Notes: generated by a model not told the origin, from the sequence alone. Counted from the stretch's first letter, positions 35,776-44,656 are shown. The stretch: DNA of 64,000 nucleotides from CBDBJQ01 sp965206405 (GCA_965206405.1 CBDBJQ010000006.1:1612001-1676000), one strand, 5' to 3'. Numbers and translations: made by a program.

Positions 35776-36126
35776 CTAGCTGGACCACCAGACCGAATAG
35801 TTGTTCGGCGCCAGTATCAGCGGAATGTGATAGCGACCGTCGGGATCGGGCATCGAAAACCGGATCACGACTTCATCCAGAATCTGCTGGGTTCCTGACT
35901 GCTGTTTGCGCGCAGCGAAGTAGGCCGCGATCCTAAAAACCAGTTCATAGGTCGCCGTCCCGTCGGGATCCAAAACGGTTTCCGACAGCCGGCCGCCCTC
36001 ATCCATTTCTGTCCGAAACACTTCGGTGCGGGTGTCATCCACCCCGAGTTTGTACAGTGCCACGGCAATGCCGCCGGCGTGTGTGCCATCAACCGCATTG
36101 AGCGTATGTGACGATACGACTGCCAT
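35776..36126 (-). CDS. Hydroxyisourate hydrolase/transthyretin-like protein with non-canonical C-terminus
   Basis: A 116-residue transthyretin-fold protein. N-terminal SSHTLNAVDGTHAGGIAVALYKLG fits the HIU hydrolase signature (SSHVLD-type, His7), the central arginine is in DEGGRLSET and the C-terminal histidine in YHIPLILAPNNYSV. True HIU hydrolases end in the tetrapeptide YRGS that forms part of the active site; this one ends VWWSS. The activity may therefore be altered. No other urate-pathway gene (uricase, OHCU decarboxylase) is nearby; the neighbours are a cupin and a ThDP enzyme. Confidence 0.8.
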   Translation of the reverse strand: MAVVSSHTLNAVDGTHAGGIAVALYKLGVDDTRTEVFRTEMDEGGRLSETVLDPDGTATYELVFRIAAYFAARKQQSGTQQILDEVVIRFSMPDPDGRYHIPLILAPNNYSVWWSS

Positions 36127-36164
36127 CTGTCAGATTCCCCCTGCCCCTGCGCGTCACGCCTGCG

Positions 36165-36276
36165 CAATCGAGGCCCTACTCAATTGACGCCCTACTCAAT
36201 TGACGCCCTACTCAATTGACGCCCTACTCAATTGACGCCCTACTCAATGGACGCCCTACTCAATTGACGCTTTGTC
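36165..36276. repeat. 16-bp tandem repeat, about seven copies, spanning a stop codon
   Basis: Unit CAATTGACGCCCTACT. Copies: a degenerate one at 36165-36180, perfect at 36181-36196, 36197-36212, 36213-36228 and 36229-36244, one change at 36245-36260, and a partial copy from 36261 that is coding. The stop codon of the ThDP enzyme (36256-36258, - strand) lies in the array; reading the - strand each unit encodes Ser-Ile-Glu-stop. Contiguous, no spacers. Confidence 0.92.
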
Positions 36277-37986
36277 GCGTTTGCTTGTCGTGGCCAGCAC
36301 AATCGGGCTGATGACGCCCTTCGCCTTGACGTTCAGGCAAGCCGGCTTGCCACTGGCGAGCGCGCGTTTCAGCGCCGGGCCGAACTGTTCGCGACTTTCG
36401 ATAAGTTCGCCATAGCCGCCGAGTCCCTCGAACATTCCATGGAAGGGAATGTCGCGAAAATCGGTCGCGAAGTGCTGGCCGTTCTTGAACATTCGCTCCT
36501 GTTGCTGGGAGATGCAATCGAGACCGCCATTGTTGTCGATCACGACCACGATCGGTATTTTTTCCTGAAACGCCGTCTCGATCCCAAGCCCGCCGGACAG
36601 GAACGCACCATCGCCGCTGATCAGGACGACATTGGAATCTGGATGCGTGTTCTTGGCGGAAAGAGCCAGCGAAACCCCAACGCCAAGCAAGCTGAAAGAG
36701 CCCGGATGCATGATCCTGGCCAGCTTGTTGCCCTGCCATCCGGAGACGTTGACGGCGATCTCCGACCAGAAATGCGTATTTCCGCCATCAAATACGAGCC
36801 AGTCATCCGCGCCGAGTTCGGCATTCACGTCGAGGGCAAGCTGAAGCGGATGAATCATCTCGCCAGCCGCTTCGATCTTGTGCGTCTCCTCGACAAGCTC
36901 CGCCAGCGTCTTGTCAACCCATTCGCCGCGCTTGATACGGTTAAGGTCAAACCATTTCCGATCGAAGGACTCCAGTATCATCAGCGCATCGAAGAACGCG
37001 CCGGGATCACTGAGCAGGATCTCGTCGGCGGAGCGGTTGAACTCCAGCTCCTCGTGCGAGCCGTTGACGCACACCAACGTGCATGTCTCGGGAAACAGCG
37101 GCGGATTGCCGAAATTCATCTGATTGTCGAGCCGGCCGCCGACCATGACGGCGACATCGCATTCCTGAAGAGCGAATTCCGAGGGCGGATACTGGTGGAT
37201 ATCGGCAAGGCCCATATAGGGCTCGCTGTCCTCGCCCATGAGCTTCTGGTGGTAGGGCACGTTGAAGATCGGGATATTGAGCTTAGCGCCCGTCTCCTTG
37301 AGTTTTTCCTCGTTGCCGGACCACCAGACGCCATGTCCGCCAATGAGAATCGGCCGCTTGGCGTTCACGATCAGATCGAGCACGGGCTCGAGATCGCGCG
37401 GATCCGGCCAGGCCCTGGGCGCCGGCCGGTCGATGCGTTTAAAGGGGCGTTCCTCGCGGCCCGCGTCCTCGGCAAAAGACGAGAACATGATATCGACCGG
37501 GACACTGAGATGGACGGGGCCGGGATAGCCGCTGACGGCGACCTTCCAGGCCCGGTCTATGAACTCGCCCATCCGTTCGCCGTCGGTCACACTTTCGGAA
37601 TACTTCGTCAGCGGGGCGGCGATCTTGACGTCATCTATCTCCTTGAACCCGCCGGCCCCCTGCCGCTTGAGTGTGCTGGAGCCAGTGATGAAGATCACGG
37701 GCGAGCGCTCTCCCCAAGCCTCCATGATAGCGGGAAGCGCATTCGCAAACCCTTCCGGGCCGACAAGGCAGACCGCCGGCTTGCGCGTGATCCTGGTGTG
37801 GCCATCTGCGAGATGCCCGGCAATCTGCTCGTGCGGGCAGTTGATCACCGGCATCTGGCATTCCATGAAGCCCTCGAGCGCCGGGTTGCAAAACCCGCCA
37901 GCCAGGGTAAAGACGTGCTCGACGCCCTTTTCATGGAGCGCACGCGCCAGAAGATTACCGCCGCGAATCTGCCTGCTCGCGCTCAT
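36256..37986 (-). CDS. Thiamine-diphosphate-dependent enzyme (acetolactate synthase-like superfamily)
   Basis: 576 residues with the three-domain DC/ALS plan. N-terminal Pyr domain with the activating glutamate in CPHEQIAGHLADGHTRIT (about residue 53); central domain (KRPILIGGHGVWWSG); C-terminal PP domain with the ThDP motif GDGAFLSGGLGIETAFQEKIP (G-D-G-x(24-27)-N, ending VIDNNGG). It is not a clear IlvB: substrate-loop segments differ, and no small regulatory subunit gene is adjacent. Candidates include oxalyl-CoA, benzoylformate or sulfopyruvate decarboxylase-type activities; none is demonstrated. The tandem repeat is at its 3' end. Confidence 0.9.
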   Translation of the reverse strand: MSASRQIRGGNLLARALHEKGVEHVFTLAGGFCNPALEGFMECQMPVINCPHEQIAGHLADGHTRITRKPAVCLVGPEGFANALPAIMEAWGERSPVIFITGSSTLKRQGAGGFKEIDDVKIAAPLTKYSESVTDGERMGEFIDRAWKVAVSGYPGPVHLSVPVDIMFSSFAEDAGREERPFKRIDRPAPRAWPDPRDLEPVLDLIVNAKRPILIGGHGVWWSGNEEKLKETGAKLNIPIFNVPYHQKLMGEDSEPYMGLADIHQYPPSEFALQECDVAVMVGGRLDNQMNFGNPPLFPETCTLVCVNGSHEELEFNRSADEILLSDPGAFFDALMILESFDRKWFDLNRIKRGEWVDKTLAELVEETHKIEAAGEMIHPLQLALDVNAELGADDWLVFDGGNTHFWSEIAVNVSGWQGNKLARIMHPGSFSLLGVGVSLALSAKNTHPDSNVVLISGDGAFLSGGLGIETAFQEKIPIVVVIDNNGGLDCISQQQERMFKNGQHFATDFRDIPFHGMFEGLGGYGELIESREQFGPALKRALASGKPACLNVKAKGVISPIVLATTSKRDKASIE

Positions 37987-38130
37987 TTTTTACTCATTCT
38001 TATTATTCCTTTAAAAACTTAGATGATGCGGAAAACCTAGATAACGCATCCAACACGCCTTTACAGCACGTCGGCCCTGAGACATCCACACGCCTAATCA
38101 GGCGCAGAGCCAACGTCCGAATCACCAATC

Positions 38131-38163
38131 TCGAATCATGATCGAATCATGATCGAATCATGG
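38131..38163. repeat. 11-bp tandem repeat, three copies
   Basis: TCGAATCATGA at 38131-38141, 38142-38152, and with one terminal change at 38153-38163. It is in the divergent spacer between the ThDP enzyme and the GST gene, about 55 bp upstream of the GST start, and could affect its promoter. Confidence 0.88.
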
Positions 38164-38217
38164 GACGCATGAATTACCGGAACAAGCCACAGTGCCGAAT
38201 CCAAGGAAGGGACAATC

Positions 38218-38823
38218 ATGAAGCTCTATTTCGCACCAAATAGCCGTGCTGTCCGCACGGCATGGCTGCTCTTTGAACTCGACCTCGAATTCGACATCGA
38301 GCGGTATCAGCTCGGCGACAAGGCAATGCGGTCGCCAGAGTTCAGGGCGGTCAGCCCGAACGGTCGTGTGCCCATCCTCGATGATGGCGACGTGCGCATC
38401 TCGGAGAGCACCGCCATCGCACAGTACCTCGTCGCCCGTTACGGAGAGAGTCGCTTCGCGCCGGAGGTTTCTTCATCGGATTTCTCCACCTATCTACAAT
38501 GGCTGCATTACGGGGAAGGAATGATCATGGGGCCGGTAAACAATTACGTTGTCGAGACGATCTTCCTGCCCGCCGAGCGGCGGTCGGAGGAACATGCAGA
38601 GCGCGCGCTGAAGCTGATGGCCCGCGCACTGGATGCGATCGATCTCCACATGAAGAGCCGCGAATATCTCGTAGGTGACTTCACCGTTGCCGACACGATC
38701 ACGGGCCATGCCTGCATAGCGTGTGAGCGGCTCGGGGTTGATTTCAGCGAAATGCCCAACCTCAAGGCTTATGTTGACCGTCTGGTAGCTCGCCCGGCGC
38801 TTCAAAAGGCACTCGCGCTTTAG
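38218..38823 (+). CDS. Glutathione S-transferase family protein
   Basis: 201 residues from ATG 38218. N-terminal thioredoxin-like domain MKLYFAPNSRAVRTAWLLFE with Ser9/Arg10 region as the potential thiol-stabilising site, SPNGRVPILDDGDVRISESTAIAQYL (the E-S GSH-binding pair), and an alpha-helical C-terminal domain with FTVADTITGHACI. Divergent from the GST at 2.8 kb, so a separate subfamily. Located between the ThDP enzyme and the tricarboxylate transporter; role unknown. Confidence 0.88.
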   Translation: MKLYFAPNSRAVRTAWLLFELDLEFDIERYQLGDKAMRSPEFRAVSPNGRVPILDDGDVRISESTAIAQYLVARYGESRFAPEVSSSDFSTYLQWLHYGEGMIMGPVNNYVVETIFLPAERRSEEHAERALKLMARALDAIDLHMKSREYLVGDFTVADTITGHACIACERLGVDFSEMPNLKAYVDRLVARPALQKALAL

Positions 38824-38903
38824 CCCAGCAGACCGCAGCGGACACCGAACGCCAAGCATGATCCGGACACCGGGTCCGGCCACACCCCTTCTGGCCAAGG
38901 AGA

Positions 38904-38929
38904 AAGGGCACGGCCATGACCGCGCCCTT
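38904..38929 (-). terminator. Probable terminator of the tct operon
   Basis: A 10-bp stem with one G-U pair (38904-38913 with 38920-38929, loop of 6) is located just after the tctC stop on the - strand and is followed there by TTCTCC. Also between converging genes, so it may serve the GST gene. Confidence 0.5.
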
Positions 38930-38952
38930 CCGTCAGCATTATTCCGCCGGCG

Positions 38953-39918
38953 TTATTTTTGCTGATAGTTGATTGTCTTCAGCATGTCCGCGATGGCCGC
39001 CTTCGACGTCTTGGTCAATTCGGTTGCCTGGGGTGCCGTCATGTAGACGATCGGCATCTTGATCGCCGCGCTGATCTTCTTCATTGCAGGATCGGTAGAT
39101 GCGACTTTCAGAGCGGCTTCCATCTTCTTGACGATCGCGGGGTCGATGCCCTTTGGAAATGCGATGACTGTCGGCGCATCGATAGCCACGCCCGTGTATC
39201 CCAGCTCGTCGAGAGTCGGGATGTCCGGATAGTTGCCGAGACGACTTGTCGACGTTGCCGCAATCGTCTTGATCTGGTCAGGATAGCGCGCCTGGATTCC
39301 ACCTGAATACGCGAAATCGACCTGCTTGGAGATGACGAGCTGGACCATGCCGCGCCCGCCTTTAGTTGGGATGTAATCGACGTTGAGCCCTTCCTGTTTG
39401 GCGATGGCCTGCATCAGGATCTTCGCACCCGGGCTCAGCGATGCGTATTTCACCTTGCCCTTCTCCTTGGCGTATTTGATGAACCCGGCCATGTCATCGA
39501 ATGGCGCGCTCATCGGCGCGACCATCGAAACCTGGAATTGGGTCAGGCCTCCGGCATAGACGTAGTCATCTGCGGTGAACTTCAGCGCCGAGTTGATCTG
39601 CGGGTTGAGTGTTATGCCCGAGACCGCTCCGAAGAAGAACATGTCACCATTTGGCTCGGCGTTCTTGAAACCTTCCAGCGCCACGGCCTGACCACCGCCG
39701 GGCCGGTTGACGACATTGACCTGCTTGCCGAGTTCGCGGGCCAGGACCTTCGCAAGAACGCGACCCTTGGTGTCGGTGCCGCCGCCAGCCTTGTAACCAA
39801 TCAGCATCGTGATCGGCTTGGTCGGCCAATCAGTGGCCTGCGCCACTGTCATCAGGCCCAGCGAGGCCACTGCAACAATACCAGTCGCCACCGCAGTATT
39901 TCTAAAGATATGCTTCAT
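38953..39918 (-). CDS. tctC: Tripartite tricarboxylate transporter substrate-binding protein
   Basis: A 321-residue periplasmic Bug-family (TctC) binding protein. ATG 39918 overlaps the tctA stop in an ATGA arrangement, deciding the start over 39996. Signal peptide about 1-28 (FRNTAVATGIVAVASLGLMTVAQA). Mature N-terminus DWPTKPITMLIGYKAGGGTDTKGR with the conserved GGGTDT loop, VVNRPGGGQAV and TLDELGY. Binds a carboxylate (citrate, or many others in this large family). The C-terminal end has LTKTSKAAIADMLKTI. Confidence 0.94.
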   Translation of the reverse strand: MKHIFRNTAVATGIVAVASLGLMTVAQATDWPTKPITMLIGYKAGGGTDTKGRVLAKVLARELGKQVNVVNRPGGGQAVALEGFKNAEPNGDMFFFGAVSGITLNPQINSALKFTADDYVYAGGLTQFQVSMVAPMSAPFDDMAGFIKYAKEKGKVKYASLSPGAKILMQAIAKQEGLNVDYIPTKGGRGMVQLVISKQVDFAYSGGIQARYPDQIKTIAATSTSRLGNYPDIPTLDELGYTGVAIDAPTVIAFPKGIDPAIVKKMEAALKVASTDPAMKKISAAIKMPIVYMTAPQATELTKTSKAAIADMLKTINYQQK

Positions 39919-41522
39919 GTTGTTTTCTCCTTGGTTGAAACGGTTTCCGTATTTTTCTCTGCCATCTCCGTTACATCTTCTGTTGTGTTTTCCCATGCGC
40001 TTTCGATTGCCTGCGCTTCACGCGCGGACATCGCTTCCATTTGCCGGCGCTGGAGTGCCGTCAACCTCCAGAGCCCGACAACGGCCAGAATCGCGAATAC
40101 AATCGCGACCGGATGCTCCATCAGCTCACCGAACGTCTTCACGAGGCCAAGCGACTGGCGCAGCGACAACTCAAACGACGGTCCGATCACGAAGCCGATC
40201 AGAAATGTCACGAACGAAAAATCGTATTTCTTGGTGAAGAAACCGATCACACCGAATATCAGCATCACGCCGACGCCGAAGACGCCGCCACCCTGCAGAT
40301 AGGATCCAATACAGCACAGAAACACGACGACGGGCATAACCAGCGAGGGAGAGATCCGCACGATCCGCGCGAAAATGTTCTGTCCGAAATAGCCGATGAT
40401 CAGCAGGATCAAACTTGCTGCAAGCATTGAGACGTAAACGCCGAGGATGAGGTCGCGGTTCTCAATGAACAGCAACGGGCCGGGCGTGATACCCTGGATA
40501 GTGAAAGCGCCGATCAGGATTGCGGCAATCACGCTGCCGGGAATGCCGATGGCAAAGAGCGGCACCAGGGAGGCCGGCACGACGGCGTTGTCAGCGCTTT
40601 CGGCGGCCGCAACACCTTCGATCGCACCGCTTTCCTCAAAATCATTGCCGCGGCCGCTTGCCCGCCTCTCCGCGCCATAGGAGAGAAACGAACCAACACT
40701 CGCGCCCAGGCCTGGCAAAATCCCGATGACGGTTCCGATCAGGGAACCACGCACAAGCGGCCTGAGACAACGGCGCCAATCATCGAGGGTAACAACTCGG
40801 TCTTCACGCTTTGAAGAACCCATCAACAGATCGGTTTCCTGCAAGAACCGGTGCCGCTGGCCGATCTGAATCATCATTTCCGAAAGAGCCAGCATGCCGA
40901 TGGCAACCGGGATCAGCGGCAACCCGTCATAAAGCTCGATCAGCCCGAAGGTGAGGCGCGGTGACGCCGTCTCGACCTCAAGACCGATACAGGAAACGAG
41001 AATGCCGAACAGGCCGGCGATCAGACCCTTGATCATCGACCGGCCCGACAGGCCGGCGATAAACACCATGGAGAACGCCAGTATAGCCGTGAGCTCGACC
41101 GGCCCAACGCCAAGTGCGAACACGGCAAGCTCCTGTGCAACCAGGATCAGTACGATCGTGGAAAACAGATCGCCGATGACAGACGCGAAGAGCCCCATCT
41201 TGAGCGCTTTCTGGGCCTGACCGGCACGCGCGAGCGGATATCCCGCCATCGCTGTCGGCGTCGATGAAGGCTCGCCCGGGGTATTCAGCAGAATGGCGGA
41301 AACGGCGCTACCCGCTGTCGACCCCTTTGATATCCCGACGAGAAAGGCGATGGCCGAGAGCGGCGACAGATAGAACGTGAGCGGTATGGCAACCGCAGTC
41401 GCCGTTCCCTTGCCAAGCCCGGGCAAGGCCCCAACCAGATAGCCGAGCGTTACGCCGAACAGAATCCAGGCAACATTGGCAGGAGCGAACGCGTCACCGG
41501 CAACGGAAAAGAGCGCATCCAT
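39915..41522 (-). CDS. tctA: Tripartite tricarboxylate transporter permease (large subunit)
   Basis: A 535-residue TctA with about twelve hydrophobic helices, forming the sodium-driven translocation channel with TctB. Signature GTLGYLVGALPGLGKGTATAVAIPL near the N-terminus and GILPGLGASVGSFLSYGAERR in the middle, both hallmark P-G-L-G loops. Overlaps tctC by 4 bp and follows tctB by 9 bp, so the three genes are co-transcribed in order tctB-tctA-tctC, not the commoner tctCBA order. Confidence 0.94.
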   Translation of the reverse strand: MDALFSVAGDAFAPANVAWILFGVTLGYLVGALPGLGKGTATAVAIPLTFYLSPLSAIAFLVGISKGSTAGSAVSAILLNTPGEPSSTPTAMAGYPLARAGQAQKALKMGLFASVIGDLFSTIVLILVAQELAVFALGVGPVELTAILAFSMVFIAGLSGRSMIKGLIAGLFGILVSCIGLEVETASPRLTFGLIELYDGLPLIPVAIGMLALSEMMIQIGQRHRFLQETDLLMGSSKREDRVVTLDDWRRCLRPLVRGSLIGTVIGILPGLGASVGSFLSYGAERRASGRGNDFEESGAIEGVAAAESADNAVVPASLVPLFAIGIPGSVIAAILIGAFTIQGITPGPLLFIENRDLILGVYVSMLAASLILLIIGYFGQNIFARIVRISPSLVMPVVVFLCCIGSYLQGGGVFGVGVMLIFGVIGFFTKKYDFSFVTFLIGFVIGPSFELSLRQSLGLVKTFGELMEHPVAIVFAILAVVGLWRLTALQRRQMEAMSAREAQAIESAWENTTEDVTEMAEKNTETVSTKEKTT

Positions 41523-41531
41523 GCGTTTGCC

Positions 41532-41996
41532 CTAGCTGATCGCCGTGCCAAGCACGCGATAAAACAAAAACCACGCACCTATCAGAAGGACCGCCGGAAT
41601 GCCGATCAGCAACCAGAGCCGGCGCTCATTCATGTAAAGCATCAGTCCGACGATCAGGAACGCGGCCCCGACCGCGGGATTGATGAACTTGAACAGGACG
41701 ATCGACGCCGCGACGGCGACAATGACGGCAATGGACGAGAGCCATTCGGCATTAGGAACCGCTTGGCCGGCGGCCAGTCCGCGGCGCAGCCGCCCCACAG
41801 CACGCAAGGTCAGCAGTACGGCCAGGCCGGTGATACCCACGGTACAGATCTGCGGTAGCAATGCCGGTGATATCGAAGCATCGCCGGCGGAACTCGTCTG
41901 CGTCGGAATCAATACGGACAGCGTGATCAAACCGAAAATGGTGAGCAGGACGCCAGCAATTACATCGGATTGGGGTAGATCGGACTTGAAGAACAC
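41532..41996 (-). CDS. tctB: Tripartite tricarboxylate transporter small subunit
   Basis: A 154-residue membrane protein with four predicted helices, the TctB partner of TctA. GTG start at 41996. Opens with SDVIAGVLLTIFGLITLSVLIP and continues with the poorly conserved TctB profile typical for the family (AAFLIVGLMLYMNERRLWLLIG). Assignment relies on size, topology and position ahead of tctA. Confidence 0.85.
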   Translation of the reverse strand: MFFKSDLPQSDVIAGVLLTIFGLITLSVLIPTQTSSAGDASISPALLPQICTVGITGLAVLLTLRAVGRLRRGLAAGQAVPNAEWLSSIAVIVAVAASIVLFKFINPAVGAAFLIVGLMLYMNERRLWLLIGIPAVLLIGAWFLFYRVLGTAIS

Positions 41997-42315
41997 AGCT
42001 TGATCCTAACTAAGCACCACGGCGTCACTTCGGAATGCGCCCTGGAAGACAGATTGTTCAAAAACTATAAATCTACCCACCAGATTCAAGATTTCCGGAG
42101 ACGGATACCTTACTGTGTTTGAGGCTATCTAAGAGTCCAAGCGCCAATACCGTGAGATAGCGTGTGATTCATGACAGCATCATCCGCACACGCACCAGAA
42201 ATTTCGACGCTGGGTTGTTCCGGTTTTGGGGGCGGTGCCGGAAACGAGAGAGAAACTGTAGAAGCCTAGGCCTTAGGCAGAGGAATCACTTGCTCTCGCA
42301 CACCCGGCAGCGAGA
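41997..42315. other. Intergenic region, S41 protease to tctB
   Basis: About 320 bp between the tctB start and the end of the S41 protease gene on the same strand; it must contain the tct operon promoter. No ORF or repeat I can support. A dyad-like CTAGGCCTTAGGC word is at about 42267 but is too short to call. Confidence 0.4.
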
Positions 42316-43656
42316 TTATCCGCCGTGGGCACGCAGGATTTCGAGTGCTTTGACGAGCTGTTCGTCACCATCACGCGACTTGTCGTCGAGGATCGCGATA
42401 TCGGGTGTAAGACCGCCGGCGATCGCGCGACCTGCCGGCGTCAGATAGCGCCCCACCGTTATTTTTATGGCTGATCCGTTGCCAAGCGGGAACACCCTCT
42501 GGATCGTGTCCTTGCCATAGCTACGGGTACCAACGAGAAGGGCGCGGCCACGATCTTGCAGGGCGCCGGCGACGACCTCGGAAGCCGAGGCCGAGGCCTT
42601 GTTGATCAGCACCACCATCGGCAGGCCATTAAGCGCATCGCTGTCTCCTGCCTGCTCGCGAACGTCGCGGTGCCGCAGGCGCGTGGTCACAATCTGCCCT
42701 CCGGCAAGAAACACATCCGAGATTTCCACCGCCTCATTGAGCAGCCCTCCCGGGTTGGTTCTCAGATCGAGAACCAGGCCGCGCATGGCGCCACCGGTCT
42801 TCTCATGCAGGTCACGAATCGCCGCCGTCACCTCGTCGCCGGCGTCATCGGTGAAGCGAAGAATGCGGAGATAGCCGATCTTTCCCTCGACCCGACTGCG
42901 CACGCCTCTGAGACGGACCGTGTCCCGCACGATGGTGGCATCAAATTCGGGGTGACCGGAGCGCATGATCGTGATCACGACCCTGGTTCCGGGTTTTCCG
43001 CGCAGGTGCCGCATCGCCTTGCGCAGGGTAATCGAGCCAAGCGGGATTCCATCCGCCCGGATGATGACGTCGCCGCTGCGCAGCCCGGCGCGCGCCGCAG
43101 GCGTGCCTTCGAAAGGCGCGACAATCTCGATACCCTCCTCGCCACGGCGGACCTGGATGCCAAGCCCGCCATACTCGCCCTTGACGTTCTGCCGGAAGGC
43201 GCGCCAATCCTTCTCATCGAGATAGCTGCTATAGCGATCGAGAGAACCAAGCATGCCGTCGATCACGGCGGCAAGAATCTCCGACTCCGACACTGTCGGC
43301 GGTTCGGAATACTTCTGCCGCACCTCGCGCAGGGCTACCTCGACGAACTCTTCGTCCTCGACCTCGCGAACGTAGTCGGTCCGGATGCGTGCAATCGCCC
43401 GGGCAAGAACCTCGAGCGCGTCCTCGGAGAGCAATCTCTCCTCGTCCGCCAGGCCAGCGGTCGTTCCCTCTCCGTTGATTGCCGCAGCGAACTGCATCGC
43501 AGTCGCCCGCGACTCCGGATCGGCCTCGGGAACAAGGCAGGCGGATAAAAGCAGAAGCAGTGCAGCGGTACAGGCGACCGCACAGACGGCGCCGCCGCAA
43601 CGGAGAATCTGGAGCAACGGATGGCGATTGCCTGGAGCGAGTTGTACGAATGTCAC
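42316..43656 (-). CDS. C-terminal processing peptidase, S41 family, lipoprotein
   Basis: 446 residues. The N-terminus has a lipoprotein signal with lipobox LLSAC, predicted lipidation at Cys41. A helical region (about 55-120) precedes a PDZ domain (VKGEYGGLGIQVRRGEEGIEIVAPFEGTPAARAGLRSGDVI) and the S41 protease domain with catalytic Ser in NKASASASEVVAGALQD and Lys in GTRSYGKDTIQRVF. Members cut C-terminal tails of envelope and photosystem proteins and regulate peptidoglycan hydrolases. Monocistronic, 50 bp downstream of Usp on the same strand. Confidence 0.93.
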   Translation of the reverse strand: MTFVQLAPGNRHPLLQILRCGGAVCAVACTAALLLLLSACLVPEADPESRATAMQFAAAINGEGTTAGLADEERLLSEDALEVLARAIARIRTDYVREVEDEEFVEVALREVRQKYSEPPTVSESEILAAVIDGMLGSLDRYSSYLDEKDWRAFRQNVKGEYGGLGIQVRRGEEGIEIVAPFEGTPAARAGLRSGDVIIRADGIPLGSITLRKAMRHLRGKPGTRVVITIMRSGHPEFDATIVRDTVRLRGVRSRVEGKIGYLRILRFTDDAGDEVTAAIRDLHEKTGGAMRGLVLDLRTNPGGLLNEAVEISDVFLAGGQIVTTRLRHRDVREQAGDSDALNGLPMVVLINKASASASEVVAGALQDRGRALLVGTRSYGKDTIQRVFPLGNGSAIKITVGRYLTPAGRAIAGGLTPDIAILDDKSRDGDEQLVKALEILRAHGG

Positions 43657-43686
43657 AGCCCGTATCTTCCCTGCATCTTCGATGTG

Positions 43687-43714
43687 TTCAATGCGCTTAA
43701 TGCATTCAATGCGC
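43687..43714. repeat. Tandem duplication of 18/10 bp at the Usp gene end
   Basis: TTCAATGCGC at 43687-43696 is repeated at 43705-43714, separated by TTAATGCA. The Usp stop codon (43706-43708, - strand) is in the second copy. Confidence 0.75.
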
Positions 43715-44656
43715 GATCAGGACCGAACCGTCGGCCTCGCGTATCAGGCGGTCCGGCACCCCGCCCAGAAGCAGGCGCGCAACAGGTGAGCGCGCAGAAG
43801 CGGCGAGAGCAATAAGATCGGCATTGGCGCCGAAAATCTTGATCTCGTCGACAACGTCACCGGTCGCTACATGCTTGGCTTCGGGTCGTATACCGACAGC
43901 CTCGAGCATGCTCTCCAGAATCGTCAGCTGTTCTTCGGCTTCCCCCTTGTTCTCCTCTTCGGCGACCGTCATCACTGAAATCGGAAAACCACAATTGCGG
44001 CTGAGCAGGGCAACCTTGGTCAGAATATCGGCGGCGTACTTGCTGCCATCCGTGCACAGAAGGTGTTTCTGGTCCTGATCCTTGAACTCGCGAGCGATCA
44101 GCACCGAGCATGGCGCTATATTGACCAGCTTTCCGACCACCGGTCGGTCCCAGAACGTCTTGGATTTTCCCGTGCGCCACCGCTCGGACGCGCCGACCAC
44201 GATCAGATCGTACTGCCCGATCTCCCATTGCTCGACGATACCGGACAGGACGTCTGATGCGACCTTGAGCTTGAGGCCGATCATGCGGCTGCCATCGCCG
44301 CTCGAGTAGATAATGCTGTTGTCGCCCAGGGGGTCTCCGGCAACCTCGACATGGGATGCCTTCTCGACCCAGTCGGCGCTCATCACTCCTTCCTCGATCA
44401 GCAAGTCGCGGCCTGCCGTGAGATAGCGGGTGCCGGGCAGCTCGATGCCCCAATTAAGCATGTTCTCGCGCGCCACCCGTACCTGCAGGCCGCCCGACCG
44501 CATACCCCTGTCGCCCTGCCGCACATAGAGCAGGACGATATCCGCATTGAGCCGGAGCCCCATTCGCCCGGCATAGCGGACAGCCCGATCGGCCTCTTCC
44601 GTGCCGTCCACGCAGACGAGTATCCGGTAGCGTTTTGTGTCATTGTCTGGCGGCAT
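43706..44656 (-). CDS. Tandem universal stress protein
   Basis: 316 residues with two Usp alpha/beta domains. Domain 1 (about 10-190: YRILVCVDGTEEADRAVRYAGRM, ... YDLIVVGASERWRTGK, SVLIA) and domain 2 (about 195-316: HLLCTDGSKYAADILTK, ... DLIALAASARSPVARLLLGGVPDRLI). The first domain retains a G-x2-G-x9-G-S/T nucleotide-binding-like stretch only partly. It is followed by the SLC13 transporter gene upstream on the same strand (109 bp); such Usp-transporter neighbours are common. Confidence 0.9.
   Translation of the reverse strand: MPPDNDTKRYRILVCVDGTEEADRAVRYAGRMGLRLNADIVLLYVRQGDRGMRSGGLQVRVARENMLNWGIELPGTRYLTAGRDLLIEEGVMSADWVEKASHVEVAGDPLGDNSIIYSSGDGSRMIGLKLKVASDVLSGIVEQWEIGQYDLIVVGASERWRTGKSKTFWDRPVVGKLVNIAPCSVLIAREFKDQDQKHLLCTDGSKYAADILTKVALLSRNCGFPISVMTVAEEENKGEAEEQLTILESMLEAVGIRPEAKHVATGDVVDEIKIFGANADLIALAASARSPVARLLLGGVPDRLIREADGSVLIAH

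Noticed and set aside
36165..36276. Possible CRISPR array
   Set aside because: Units are contiguous, only 16 bp, have no spacers, and copy the adjacent gene end. The same reasoning excludes 56041-56119 and 22578-22645.
36256..37986. Acetolactate synthase IlvB assignment for the ThDP enzyme
   Set aside because: No small subunit gene nearby and the substrate-loop residues differ; kept as a generic ThDP enzyme.
36439..38022. 527-codon + strand open frame
   Set aside because: Antisense to the ThDP-enzyme gene, low-complexity translation, no recognisable motifs.
42556..43548. 330-codon + strand open frame
   Set aside because: Antisense of the S41 protease gene.
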